Source: Branchiostoma belcheri (taxonomy: Eukaryota; Chordata; Leptocardii; Amphioxiformes; Branchiostomatidae). Taken from it: DNA of 64,000 bases. This document shows positions 50,707-61,800 of this stretch, piece after piece. The stretch lies in contig NW_017803910.1 in NCBI RefSeq assembly GCF_001625305.1, forward strand, positions 1,979,383-2,043,382, in the 5' to 3' direction. The position numbers were made by a program, and so were the translations under genes. Below the pieces are notes generated by a model, which saw only the letters and a program-made list of their open reading frames with translations, made no database searches and had not been told where the DNA came from. Numbering within the stretch: position 1 is the stretch's first letter; every line of letters starts with the position of its first letter.

Positions 50707-51850
50707 CCGGTTTCTTTTGTTTCACCATTATCTTTGACTGGGGATGGTGGTATTGCCCTGCTGAATTATACATGTGTACAAACCAAACCACTATTGCCTT
50801 CTCTACCATCCACCCTGCTTTCATTACAAGTCATTCAGCTCAATTACGACGCTGCTATCTGTCAGGCTTTAAATGTCACACAACAGGTGTTGGGTAGGAC
50901 TTATCCCGAAAAGAAAACAATAATTTTCAGGTCAGGCAACAAGAAAAATGACACCCTTGTAGATTTTTTACAACCCTACCAGGATTGCCAGTCAAGGATG
51001 GCAGCGGAGGCCTTTATACGGTACCCATAAGACGGTACTTTAAAAATACATAGAGCAGTCCACAGCTGTGCCTTGTATAATGGCATCTATGTCCCCATAA
51101 ATGTGTTTTTCTTAAGGGCTATTCTGTAGTTGAAAACGCCCGCTACATTATTATAGTGATAGGCAGCAAAATATGTCACGGCTAATGCGCAGTTTGCGGC
51201 CCGAACAGATTTTTCACGCCAATGAAATTACTGTGAGATGACGGTCTAATAAACCTCGGGTGTCGAAAATTTGAGTTGGCACGTATCCATACACAGCAGG
51301 CAGTGATAAGGCCGATGCAGTTATGAGTATCGGTCGCGCTGTATGGCCAGATCGTGTTTTTGAAGTTCAACGGCAATGCGAGGCCGATCATAAGGACACG
51401 ATCGTGAAATAAATTCTCGACCTCACTGCAAGGGATGGTCCAACACTCGGGCAAAAATGGACACGTAAATGGATACTTGATACCCAAACAACTCGACATC
51501 GGAGCTGTATTACAGCATCAACTCACTGTAATTTCATAGCCTTGGAAAATCGACAACTTGGGTCGCAAACTTCACATCTATTAGCCTATGTCTATACGAG
51601 AAGGTCAAGAAGCTTTAAGGCTTGAAAACAATGTGCTTTTCCTTATACAAGCTTACTGGTCGTTACTGGTTCCAGCGGTACTCTTGCCGTTGTAATGTAT
51701 AATGGATTTTGGGTAAAGTCGTCATAAAGCGAGCAAAGCAAACGTTTACTTGTAATCTTCAGTGGTTTGGGAGGTAATGTTCTCAAAGCAGCCAACCGTT
51801 CTAATGAGTAAATTGGATCAAGTTGACCCTGGTAGCGATCGGTACGTTAA

Positions 51851-52223
51851 GTCCCCTGTCACACATAGCCGAATATTGCCTCACCAACACTGCCCCCCCC
51901 CCCCAACCATGGTTGGGAGTAGGTCGGGAGCAAGGTCGGCTGTGGTTGGCTGGTGTTTGGCGAGGTCGGCTGCTGTTCGGCTGTGCCAACCGAATGTTTC
52001 AAAATGTTTTAAACATTCGGGTGTGGATCGGAGTTTCGGCCATTGTTGCCTGTGTTCGAAAGTATGCCAGCAGTGGTTGGCTTGGTTGGCAGTCAAATTT
52101 GACTTAAATTTAACTCACATTTTGATTAGAGTCGTAGAGAAATGTAGGCATGGTCTAAATCTACTCCCGAACTTCAGCCAACCTTGGCTGATTGGTATTC
52201 GGTGGGAGGTATGTGACAAAGGC
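51851..52223. mobile_element. Possible piggyBac-like MITE with TTAA flanks
   Basis: TTAA lies at 51847-51850 and 52224-52227. Inside, the ends are imperfect inverted repeats of the form cccctgtcacac / gtatgtgacaaagg. The interior is GC- and GT-rich (gttggctggtgtttgg-like repeats) with a C10-12 run near 51893, and is non-coding. Confidence 0.4.
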
Positions 52224-52964
52224 TTAAGACATTGAGATCCGCAAGGACATTACAAGGTTCCTACGTGACAGGACACCAGGACGGTAACGTACCGTCACGC
52301 AACGGTGCGTGAAGCATCTCCCATATGAGACGTCAGGCCATGAACCATAAACCCTCTCCATCCTGTGTTATTCCGTGACAAGATTCGGAAAAAACGTAAT
52401 GGCTCTCGGTGGCAAATGTGCAGATGTTGACACATTGCCATTGGCGAACCAATCCGCAGTGTGTTTTTGGCACACAGTTAGACAGATTAGCGTAAGAGGC
52501 TTGGTGGGCGTCACTCCACCATATAGGTGGGGAAATCGTGTGAAGTGTCTTTCCCAAGGCCACGAGATTCGGAAGGCACGTACTTTTACAGTTCGTTATG
52601 TCTGACCTCATTAATACTGCCTTTATGTTCAAGAGTCAGTAAAATGTCCATAGACTTTGTAACAGATGTTGCAACTGGTTGAGGAAGTGAATCAATCATG
52701 ATAAATTGTACGACCGTTAATTCGAAGATCGATGCAGAACGAATAAGTGCTTATAATTAGTAATCAGTCTTCGCTTTCAAATATTAACGAGTTGACTACG
52801 TATCGATTAGCAACAGGCGCCGATTGTTGACCTTTTATCAGGGTCAAGAACTGCTGCAACGCCGTCAGGCCGCTTTGTGACTTGCATGGTGCCGACCATA
52901 CGGGAAAAATATATAATCTACAGTTGTTCAGGGGATCCGGGAATGAAGGGTGGTGTTCAACAAT

Positions 52965-53150
52965 TATAGTCCCGTGTTCGTGTCCTGACATGCCACCGAT
53001 CTTGTGCTCTTTACACAACTTTCCTCACTTAACTCCAGTAAAAATGAGTACTGTCCTGCCCTGTACTTGTCCTCTGTGCTGGTGGCGACATAAAATAAGT
53101 TGATAACATGAGTGTGCCGTCACCATGTCTAGTCATGATTAAAAAAAACA
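52965..53150 (+). mobile_element. tRNA-SINE (same type as at 3.5 kb), head truncated
   Basis: Begins with gtgttcgtgtcctgacatgc (the B-box region of the family) and continues through the shared body to an A-rich tail (taaaaaaaac). It is inverted relative to the MMP-intron copies. A small body fragment also lies at 52530-52580. Confidence 0.7.
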
Positions 53151-53677
53151 ATGATGTTCAGGGGAATGAAGGGTGGTCATATGGATCATCATCTCCTGGT
53201 TCTGCATCTGCAGTCTGCCTCACATATGTACATGTATCATATGCTATGGGGCAGGGTTGATTCAACTCTCTACAGACCAGACCAGAAAATTGACTTTGAA
53301 AGCCATTATACTAAGCCGCTCTCAGTTGCATTGGATGCCTTTATCTTCTTCGGCAATGGATGCATCTATGTCACTCTGGGATCTGTCTTGCGCCTGAAGT
53401 TAGATTAAAACAAAGACTCCGAAGTTGTACCTCGTTTTACCACCTAATTCAATCCGACATGTAGTAAAGACTCAAGACTAGGGTGGCTAGCTGTTCAGAG
53501 AGATAAACTCTTCTCAGCTTTATCTGCCAAACCCACACGCAGGCTTAAAGAACCTGCTGCCAGATACATTCAGTACTGTCTAGACATGGTGCGCGACTTA
53601 TCATACTTCTGGTCTTGACATATAATACAGGTATTGAGCACAGAGCACATATAAAAATTAAGCCCCTTTTTTCTCTT

Positions 53678-53877
53678 ATACTGAGTTCACATTTTCAAAC
53701 CGGGGCCTAGCCGGGCTGTTTCGATTAACGAAAAATCAACAATTCATATTAATAATACACGCAACTAATTTCCATTACTAATTTTTTCAACTTTGTTTGT
53801 GATCTGTTGTATTTTATATCATACTTTTCGTTCCCTGCCCGGCCGGGCCCCGGTTTGGACATGTGACCACAGCATTA
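53678..53877. mobile_element. ~200-bp MITE with GC-rich inverted ends
   Basis: The ends caaaccggggcc and ggccccggtttg are complementary, and the pairing extends imperfectly outward about 20 bp. The inner part is AT-rich. A half copy lies at 11718-11789. Confidence 0.6.
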
Positions 53878-54811
53878 GCCTCCTTTGATGTCGCCTGACC
53901 AGAATAACTCTCCCAACCACCAGACCCCGCCGTCACCATCAGTCTTTATAAGCTCCCAATTAAGTACCTTCATTAATCATCACACTTCAGACGGCCGCCC
54001 GAAGTAGGTGTGGTTACCTGTGACGGAAATACGTAGGCGTAGGCTTGCCTTCCACGCCGAGTCAATACATCGATAAATTTCGCCTCAATCCGTCACAGAG
54101 TTGACATGATATGTACTAGGTGCAGCAGATGGACCCCAGCTGTTGTACTTGCTTGTGCGCACGAAGCACAGAAGGCTATTGCCACGGCACTAAATCTAGA
54201 TCTATTCCTTGTTTGCCTGAATTCCAGATTACCGTGTGAAGGTCTTGGTGCTCACCACTTACGTATTTTCTGCTGCTTTTTGCAGGTTTCTGTGGACAGT
54301 TAGACCTGGCGATCTCCATTGGATTCCCCAGTATCCATAGTACTTCTGCTGTATAACAGTAAGTTGGAAATCGTCTCAAAACTTTATGTAATTACAAACG
54401 AAGCTGCATGCGCTTGTCAGAGCTTTGATTTTTTGTCAAGTCCTTTCCATGTTCATGTCTTAGTTTCGTTTCTATTCATGAATGCGTAAGAAAATTTGTA
54501 CTCAAGCAACTGGAAAGGTTTTCAAAATCTATCCAGTTGCTAGAGTAACAATTTCCTTGTATACATTTCATTACCTTGATTTCTAGCCTCATCGACATAT
54601 TGATGAATGTTTTGTATGCAGATTGTACTTCAATCAAGGGTTTTTCAGTACTGCTGTTAGTGTTGTACCGTAAGACTGATATGGCTATATAGATGTTTAA
54701 TATTTCATCAGAAATTCACGAACAGATATGTGCCCCTAGGTACCTCGGGAGCAGGTGTTCAAAGGCAGCCGATCCACTTATCTATTCCCGACAACATAAG
54801 GTTAATCAACC

Positions 54812-56116
54812 ATGGATTTCAACCAGTCCGTCCAGTTTGATACCTATCCCACGGCCAGCACTGCGTCGCTAGATTGGTCCATGGATCACGGCTTCACCAC
54901 CAGCTTCGCCAACGACTCTCAGCCCTTCTCCAACCAGACCGTGCCGCCGTTTGCCTTCACCGTGGACAACATGGTCTGGTCCTCGGTCGAGCTGGTCATC
55001 GCGGCCATCGGCGCTTTCGCAAACGGCCTCGTCATCTACGTGATCGCGAGCAACGCAGACATGAGGACCGTGCCGAACATCTACGTCCTCAACCTCTCGG
55101 TGGCGGACTTCCTCTACTGCAGCCTCTTCGTGCCGTTCCTCAGCGCCTACGTGCTGAACTCCCGCGGATGGATCTTCGGGCAGGCGATGTGTGTCATCAA
55201 CAAGGGCATCTACGCCGCGACCGTGAACGCCAGTATCCTCTTCCTCACCGCCATGAGCGTCGAACGCTTCCGCGCCGTCTCCAACCCGCTGCGCCGAAGA
55301 GACCGGGGCTCCGGGACCAAGCGGACCCTCCTGATCTGCGCCGGGCTCTGGGTCCTCGCGCTGATCCTCAGCCTCCCGTCCACCATCTTTGCCAAGGTCA
55401 GGTCGGCCTACGGCATGGAACACTGCTCGATCTGGGTTCCGTCAGGCGTGAAGGCCACCAATGATTTCATCGGTGCCCTATTCATGTACCGCTTCGTCGC
55501 CTGGAACGTGGTGCCGCTGTTCATCCTCGTCCCGACTTACGTCCTGCTCTACAAGCGGATCAAGGACGGCATGGAGATCGCCGTGGCCATGCAGGCGCGC
55601 AGGCGCGCGGAGAACCGAAACCGCGTCACCAAGATGGTCACCGTCATCGTCCTGTTCTTCTTCTTCTCCTGGATCCCCCTCCACGTCACCAACACCATCG
55701 ACCACTACGGGGTGCCGCAGTACAACGTTCCCGTGAACGTGCTGTACTTCGTCGGGATGCTGTCCTCGGCCAACTCGGCGGTCAACCCGTTCCTGTACGC
55801 GCTCTTCGGGCAGAGGTTCCGCCTCCACATCAAGCGGATCTTGTGCGCATGCCTTGGTCGCGAGGCATCCTGGGAGATGAGCATGATGGACACACGCGGC
55901 CATTCGGTACAGTCCAGGCTGTCGCAGGGTTCAAACAAAGGGTTCTTTGCCATGTTCAGAAACACCTTCAACAAAAGCCGAGAATCAGACAGTGTTCCCT
56001 CAAAGATGAGTCTGACAGGTGTGCGGAACACTTCAAACCACAGGACCAACCACGTAAAAGTTCACGAAGATGGCAACAACCGATTCCAAGAGATAGTTTT
56101 CGTGTCGTCTGTGTAG
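54812..56116 (+). CDS. Intronless rhodopsin-family peptide GPCR, paralogue of the 8.2-kb receptor
   Basis: A single open frame of 434 residues starts at an ATG in good context (caaccATGG). Plasma-membrane receptor, probably for a peptide. Seven hydrophobic segments are visible. Motifs: MRTVPN after TM1 (84-89), disulphide pair C127/C205, ERF (151-153) instead of DRY, NRVTKMVTV before TM6, SWIP in TM6, NPFLY (325-329). N-glycosylation sites occur at the N-terminus (N4, N34, N41). The C-tail ends SSV, a class I PDZ-ligand form. It shares long blocks with the 411-residue receptor (GWIFGQA, NASILF, FVGMLSS, NPFLYAL) but lacks that gene's intron before TM7, and its third codon positions are very GC-rich. 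AATAAA at 56524 could be a polyadenylation signal. An upstream 5' UTR intron cannot be excluded. Confidence 0.93.
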   Translation: MDFNQSVQFDTYPTASTASLDWSMDHGFTTSFANDSQPFSNQTVPPFAFTVDNMVWSSVELVIAAIGAFANGLVIYVIASNADMRTVPNIYVLNLSVADFLYCSLFVPFLSAYVLNSRGWIFGQAMCVINKGIYAATVNASILFLTAMSVERFRAVSNPLRRRDRGSGTKRTLLICAGLWVLALILSLPSTIFAKVRSAYGMEHCSIWVPSGVKATNDFIGALFMYRFVAWNVVPLFILVPTYVLLYKRIKDGMEIAVAMQARRRAENRNRVTKMVTVIVLFFFFSWIPLHVTNTIDHYGVPQYNVPVNVLYFVGMLSSANSAVNPFLYALFGQRFRLHIKRILCACLGREASWEMSMMDTRGHSVQSRLSQGSNKGFFAMFRNTFNKSRESDSVPSKMSLTGVRNTSNHRTNHVKVHEDGNNRFQEIVFVSSV

Positions 56117-58843
56117 CTGTTTTAATTTTCCGCTTGAGTTATTTTTTGGTTGTTGTTCAGGTGATTTACGGTTTTATGTTAGCAGTTTGGCGGTGCCTGC
56201 ATCAGTGTGCATTAATTGCTTCTTCGCTGCATCAATGTTTATATATGACTATGAAAGAAAGTTGACATGTATATGAGTTTTAATATATGCCTATTATCCG
56301 CTCAAATGAGTGTATGGTGTGGGCGGACAGTTATCGTCAATTAATAACAGAATTATTTAAACCTGAAACTGGAATGGCTTTTCTGTATATCTGTTTTCCT
56401 TGAAGTTTATATGGAAATACAAAATCGTCCATATTGGAATACGGGTCACATGTGCAATACTTATCTTATATAATCATTGTAGGTAGAGGTAGTACATAGG
56501 TAACCAGACTCCTTTGCAGGCTGAATAAATAGTAGAAATTGGCATAAAAATGGGATTTAATTGGCCAGGAGTTTGTCGGTCAGAGAGGGTCCATTTGCCT
56601 GCATGGAAACTAATACATATGTCCCGTAACGCCGTTTTGAGGCTATATGGACAGTGGGTTGTTGATCCACTGTGTCTAGGACACGGTATTGGAAGGTGGA
56701 GCCTACCCTTCTCCTGCCAGTACATGTATATGCTCGCGGCCAGCTTTATTTACATCAGGCAGTATATCAACTAAAGTACGCAATGCGATTATACACCGGT
56801 ATTGGACGTAATGAAGACTAATGTTCCATGACATTAAATTACCTGAGATTGCAGCGCAGTGAGCTTGAATTTGACGGTAAAGATTTAATATCTATTCATT
56901 AACGTTCGGCCATGGTGCTTTAACTGTCTAGATCTGTCTCGGGCAGGCAATTTTCTGGCTGATAGGAAGAAATTACTGGAAAAACAATTTGCCAGTACCT
57001 GTATGTAGATGTGTAGATCTATAAGACAAGAGAAAGTACGGATTGGGTAATTTTGTCATAAATAATTTTTCCATTCGGTTCAAAACAGATTACATGTCTC
57101 AATTCCGATTAGGCGAAGACCATGAAAGATCTTAAAGATTCAAATGATAAGACACAAACCACTAATGAAGTCGTGGTGTTTCAGTCTCTTAATGTGATTT
57201 CCCTACAGGCACATCGTAACTCTTATCTTCACGAGGCACGCAGTATTGAGTCTGGATCGTTTGAATATTCAAATGACACACCTATTCGTTCTAGAAGATA
57301 AAAACAGCGATCCATATATTTGCCTCCTTCGCCAGAAACTGACGAAAACATTGAAGTGGTGGCTTAAATCACCCAGATTGACTTCAGGGCAGTAAAGGTG
57401 GAGTTTTATAGTCAATTTTCTGAGCATTTTTCTCAATGTAGTAGACTAAATATCTGTGAGGCAAAAATGCAATGTCGCTGACGGAAAACGGCTGCTTGCT
57501 TATTGCGTATCGTAGGCTGGTTCTGGTTATTTAGTTGTGGTACCAACAAATAAACTAAAGGGAGTTTTCACGTAGCTTCAAGTATAAAATGATAACAAAA
57601 GTGTGCCAAGAAAACAAATTTAAAGCACAAAGATGACCTAAAACTGATATAACTAGCTACGAAATCACCCGATAACTTTGATATGGAAAACATCTTGTGC
57701 AGAACAACAGAAATGTTGGTCTTGCCGACAAGTTAATTTGTCTGAATACCCCATGTAACATGTTACGGACTATAAACAACGAGGATATTGAATGGCGTCC
57801 TGTCTGTGCACGTGGACAGATGTAAGACGAGTCTACATCGTTAATTTGCCTGAAGACAGTTTTACGTGTTCAGAATACAAGGGTACTGGGTACTGAACTT
57901 TATTTGCTTCTTGCCTCAAATGGGCTATGGCAACATACAGTATATACATTAACATCAAACGTACATATATACATATAATACAATAAAGAAATTACTTAAA
58001 AGTAAATTAATACAAACCCTATCTTTCTCTTAATTTATTAGCCTAGGCCTGCGTCAAGTATAACCTTGACTTTCCTTCCTTCATGGTAGTACAAAATATG
58101 ATCATATTGCACCGCGTATTAGTGGCCACTGCTAGACTAAACAAAGCAATCTGAGATACCGACCTTCACCCTCTTGAGTTTCCTTAATTCATACTAGTAC
58201 AAAATATGATCATATCACAGTTTGTATTATTCCAATCTCTAGACTAAACAAAGTCATTAGAGATAGCATTCTAGCAGACCACCATAAGTGTTGCCACCAT
58301 AAGTGTTGAGACGGTTATGAGAATATAACACTGCACTGCATGCGCTCTCTGGCAGATCGCACAGAAAATGCATTGCAATGACACAGATGCACACAGACAA
58401 TCCGTAAACAATGCTTCTCTCCCTTAGGGTGTTGGGTGTAATTACGCAAATGACATTTCAAAATTTCATCATTTAGGCGACATTTACAAATGCATAAAGC
58501 CATTCTATAACTTATTCTAATCCAACTAAGGCCTGAATGCTTTGTATTAAATTATTAAGTGATTTTTTAGAGGGTGGCACCTGAAATAATAGTGGTATGT
58601 TCCTGACCTTTGACTTTATTATGGTCGCTCAATTACGCATTTTGTTCAGGTGTGAGGCAGGATCAGTTTTGGAATACCAATGTAGGTCAGAATTCGAACG
58701 CGACAAAAATGGCCGACTGACACACGTTTCTACTCTATAAGCTTCTCAGAAGCCAGATTTCTCAGCTAACACTTTTATTCTGCGCAGTTTGCAAGCTAAA
58801 ATTTTGAATTCTATAAGAAAAGGTGGTTGACAGGGACAACAAT
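56117..58843. other. Intergenic stretch with one tandem duplication
   Basis: No supportable exon. It holds a SINE fragment at 56630-56730 (relative of 34170-34465), and 58081-58270 contains two units with a 108-bp period (agtacaaaatatgatcatat, then ctagactaaacaaag). The last few hundred bases must carry the promoter and 5' UTR of the esterase gene, but no TATA box is obvious. Confidence 0.5.
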
Positions 58844-61800
58844 ATGGATCGAAGCGGCTATCTTATGGACGACCTTGCAGGGACACCGCCCCCCTCCCCC
58901 TTCTACGAGCCGCGGGATTCGAACTCGCGACCGGGGGTACCTGTGCCTGACCTCTGGGAGGTGGAGGATACACCAGACCCAGATTTTTCCTCAGCACGGG
59001 TCCTCCTGCCGCCAGAACGCGGTGAGATTGGCGGCGAGGGCGCTTCCAACGACCCCGAGAGAGAGAGCCTACGTGCCGAGTTGAGTTCCGAGGGCATCGC
59101 CCCATCAGTCCCCGATGAGGCTCCTACCAGCCGCCGGTGGAGAGCAGAACTAGACCGGAAAGGGAAGAACTGCCCCTGCTCCACTACCCAGATCTGTCTG
59201 GTGGTGTGTTTGGTGGTTGTCCTGTGTGTTGTGATCTCCGTCGTGACGTGGTTATACATGACGGGACGGCTGTTCGGAAGGAAAGGAATATTTTCTAACA
59301 AAGACACAGGCGAGGTAAGCACTTTAACCAAATTATTTTATGAATTGTCTTAAGCTAATATTAAGACAGAAATGTTAAATTCACTGAAGTATAAGTCAAT
59401 AAAGATTTGGAGTTATATATTGAACATAGATTTAACTTTTAATTCAAATAATAAGATTTGGGCTTTATATCTTGCTAACGTTAGATCTAGTTAAAAGCTG
59501 AATATGCATTGACACTATTTTTAAAGAATTCTTTGCCATATAATTGTCACCAGTAGCGTTAGGATTAACCTTTGTTCGTCATTAGGCTAGTCATTTTGCT
59601 GAAACGTCTCTTTTTATGTGGCACACACTAATGTGATTTCAAGGTAACCATATGTTACAAGTCCATGCGTGCTTACGTAGTATAAATATGAATGCAAGAA
59701 AGACATGAATGTTATACTACTAGTACAATAGAAAGGGACATGGATGAATTAATTTCCCCGTATAATATGATTTGGGGTAGACATATAAAGATGAGCAGAC
59801 ATAGCGTGGGTGTAGGTCACTGTCCCAGATATCAATGTCTGCCATTTCGCTGGCGCATCAAAATGGCTCATGCGTCATTCTCAACGGAGATACTCGTGCT
59901 TTTAATATTCAATTCAGGAGTCAGATGAGAATTCAGGTATAAGCACAGTTTAGAATTGAAGCTTACCGGTACCAGGGCTTGAAATACGTTTTCCGCATGT
60001 CTGCACTGGTGCATGTAACGTTGAAAATTACCCATACCACTCATAATTTAGGAAGTATGGATCATACTAGAAACTGTTCAGAAATCATTGCCATTATTTT
60101 TTTTTACACTTTTGTATGTGTTAACAGTCAATGAAAGAATCCATATATAGATCTACATCTGAATATAAACCCAGTACACGGGCCAGTGCAGGTTAGGTGC
60201 AGATATACATAACAGCTACTTTTACCTGCAATGCAGTGTATGTACACCCAATATTTCGAGCCCTGCTTACTATTGTGTTTCCGTGATTGCAGCTTGTTTT
60301 GGGCGGTACTGATACATTTTTCAGTGATTACGAAATCGCTGAGATCATTGTACCTTTTTGTAGGCACAACTATACCTGCTCGGCCAGGACAGAGCGGAGA
60401 GAACAAAAGCCTATTGTCTGGATGGCTCGAGGCCTGGGTATTACTTCATACCAGGTGAGCATGATAACAACATTGTTCCCTTTTTTCAACATTTAAACAG
60501 AACAATACGAAGTAACTTATATTAACGTTACCACTGGACATAAAGCAGTAATTACAACATAAGACAAAAGTATGCCTCTTAGGCTAATCTGTCTAAACGT
60601 GTGCCAAAAACACAGTACGGATTTGGTGCGCCAATGTGTCAACATCAGCGCATTTCCCATTGAAGAGGGCCTGCATGGGGGGGGGGGGGGTAGTGATTAC
60701 GCAAAATTTTCTTCGCCGATTACGAATTACGTTAAAGTCTCAGAGCTAATTACGACTTTACGCTTTGTGGCTAATGTACTGATTACGAATTACGTTGATT
60801 TGGGGAGGCTGCCTACGGATTACGAAGACTAAAAAGGCCTGATTACGCCTTACGAAAAAGGGCATGCAGGCTCCTATTAAAAGCCGTTTAAATTATTAAA
60901 TCTATGGTTTGTGGTTTCCTTAGGGACCGGCAGTGGCAGGAACAAGTGGCGGGTTCACCTGGACGGCGGCGGCTCGTGTGACGACCTGGCCGAGTGCTAC
61001 TCACGGAGCCTCACTGATAACGGCTCCACGAGGCGGTTACGCACAAGAGACACGTTCGGGGGTTTCCTGTCGTCCAACCAGGACGAAAACCCTGATTTCT
61101 TCAACTGGAACTTGGTGTATATCCACTACTGTGACGGTGCATGTTTCACCAGTAAGTAACTAAAGTTTCAACTTCATCTACAAACAGATCTTTTTGGTGG
61201 ATACAAAGACAATATCAAATTGGCCAGGTAGTATCCATTTGCCAGACAGTACGTTACCATTTGCAACCCAAAGTTGGACTGGCAAAAAAGATACCAATAC
61301 AAAAAGGAAAGCCCAGTAAAAACGCGTAAAAATGTAAAACAAAAGCCTTAAAAAGTACCAATACCCAAAATACCAGTAAAATTCGAAGCCTAAAAAAGAT
61401 TCCAGTACAAGAAAGAAATCCACTGGCCAAGCGCTAAAACATGTCAAAATTAAACTGAAGCCTCAACCTGTGATTGGAGAGTAGTGCCCACTCGTCCTGA
61501 AATTGACCCCATTTATCATCGTCAAATAATCAATAATCATAATCCGACAGGAGTCAGATTGTCTGCTGCATGGTACGTGATGTGACACGCTCCATAATAA
61601 TAACATCATCTACGGAAAATTCACAGTTTATCGCCTGCTCTGTCATCAATTTAGTGACCTGTGAACTGATCGATCTGCTTAATATAAACGGACTCGTTTC
61701 TCACAGGTAACCGGCCGGATCCGGTGACCCAGAAAGGAAAGACGTTGTACTTCCGGGGTCAAGCGATCTTGGATGCCGTGTTGGACGAGGTGAATGACGT

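Larger units (their letters stand above)
28334..54811. other. Gene-poor interval of about 26 kb
   Basis: Apart from the repeats listed separately, no run of exons with family similarity was found on either strand. Open frames up to 133 codons occur (for example 37573-37974 minus and 50650-51030 plus), but they have no recognisable domain and no splice-linked partners. Distal regulatory DNA or non-coding RNA genes could be present and would not be visible by this reading. Confidence 0.5.

Noticed and set aside
50650..51030. 126-codon plus-strand ORF
   Set aside because: It begins inside a duplicated repeat unit, has no recognisable domain and no upstream or downstream partner exons.
54869..55903. 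ORFs of 141-196 codons on other frames and strand inside the intronless GPCR
   Set aside because: Shadows caused by strong GC bias at third positions. Compositions are biased (Arg/Asp/Val/His) and no domain is visible.
60438..60461. Extending esterase exon 2 to the consensus-like donor CCAG|GTGAGC
   Set aside because: It would shift the frame of the next exon and lose the conserved oxyanion block.
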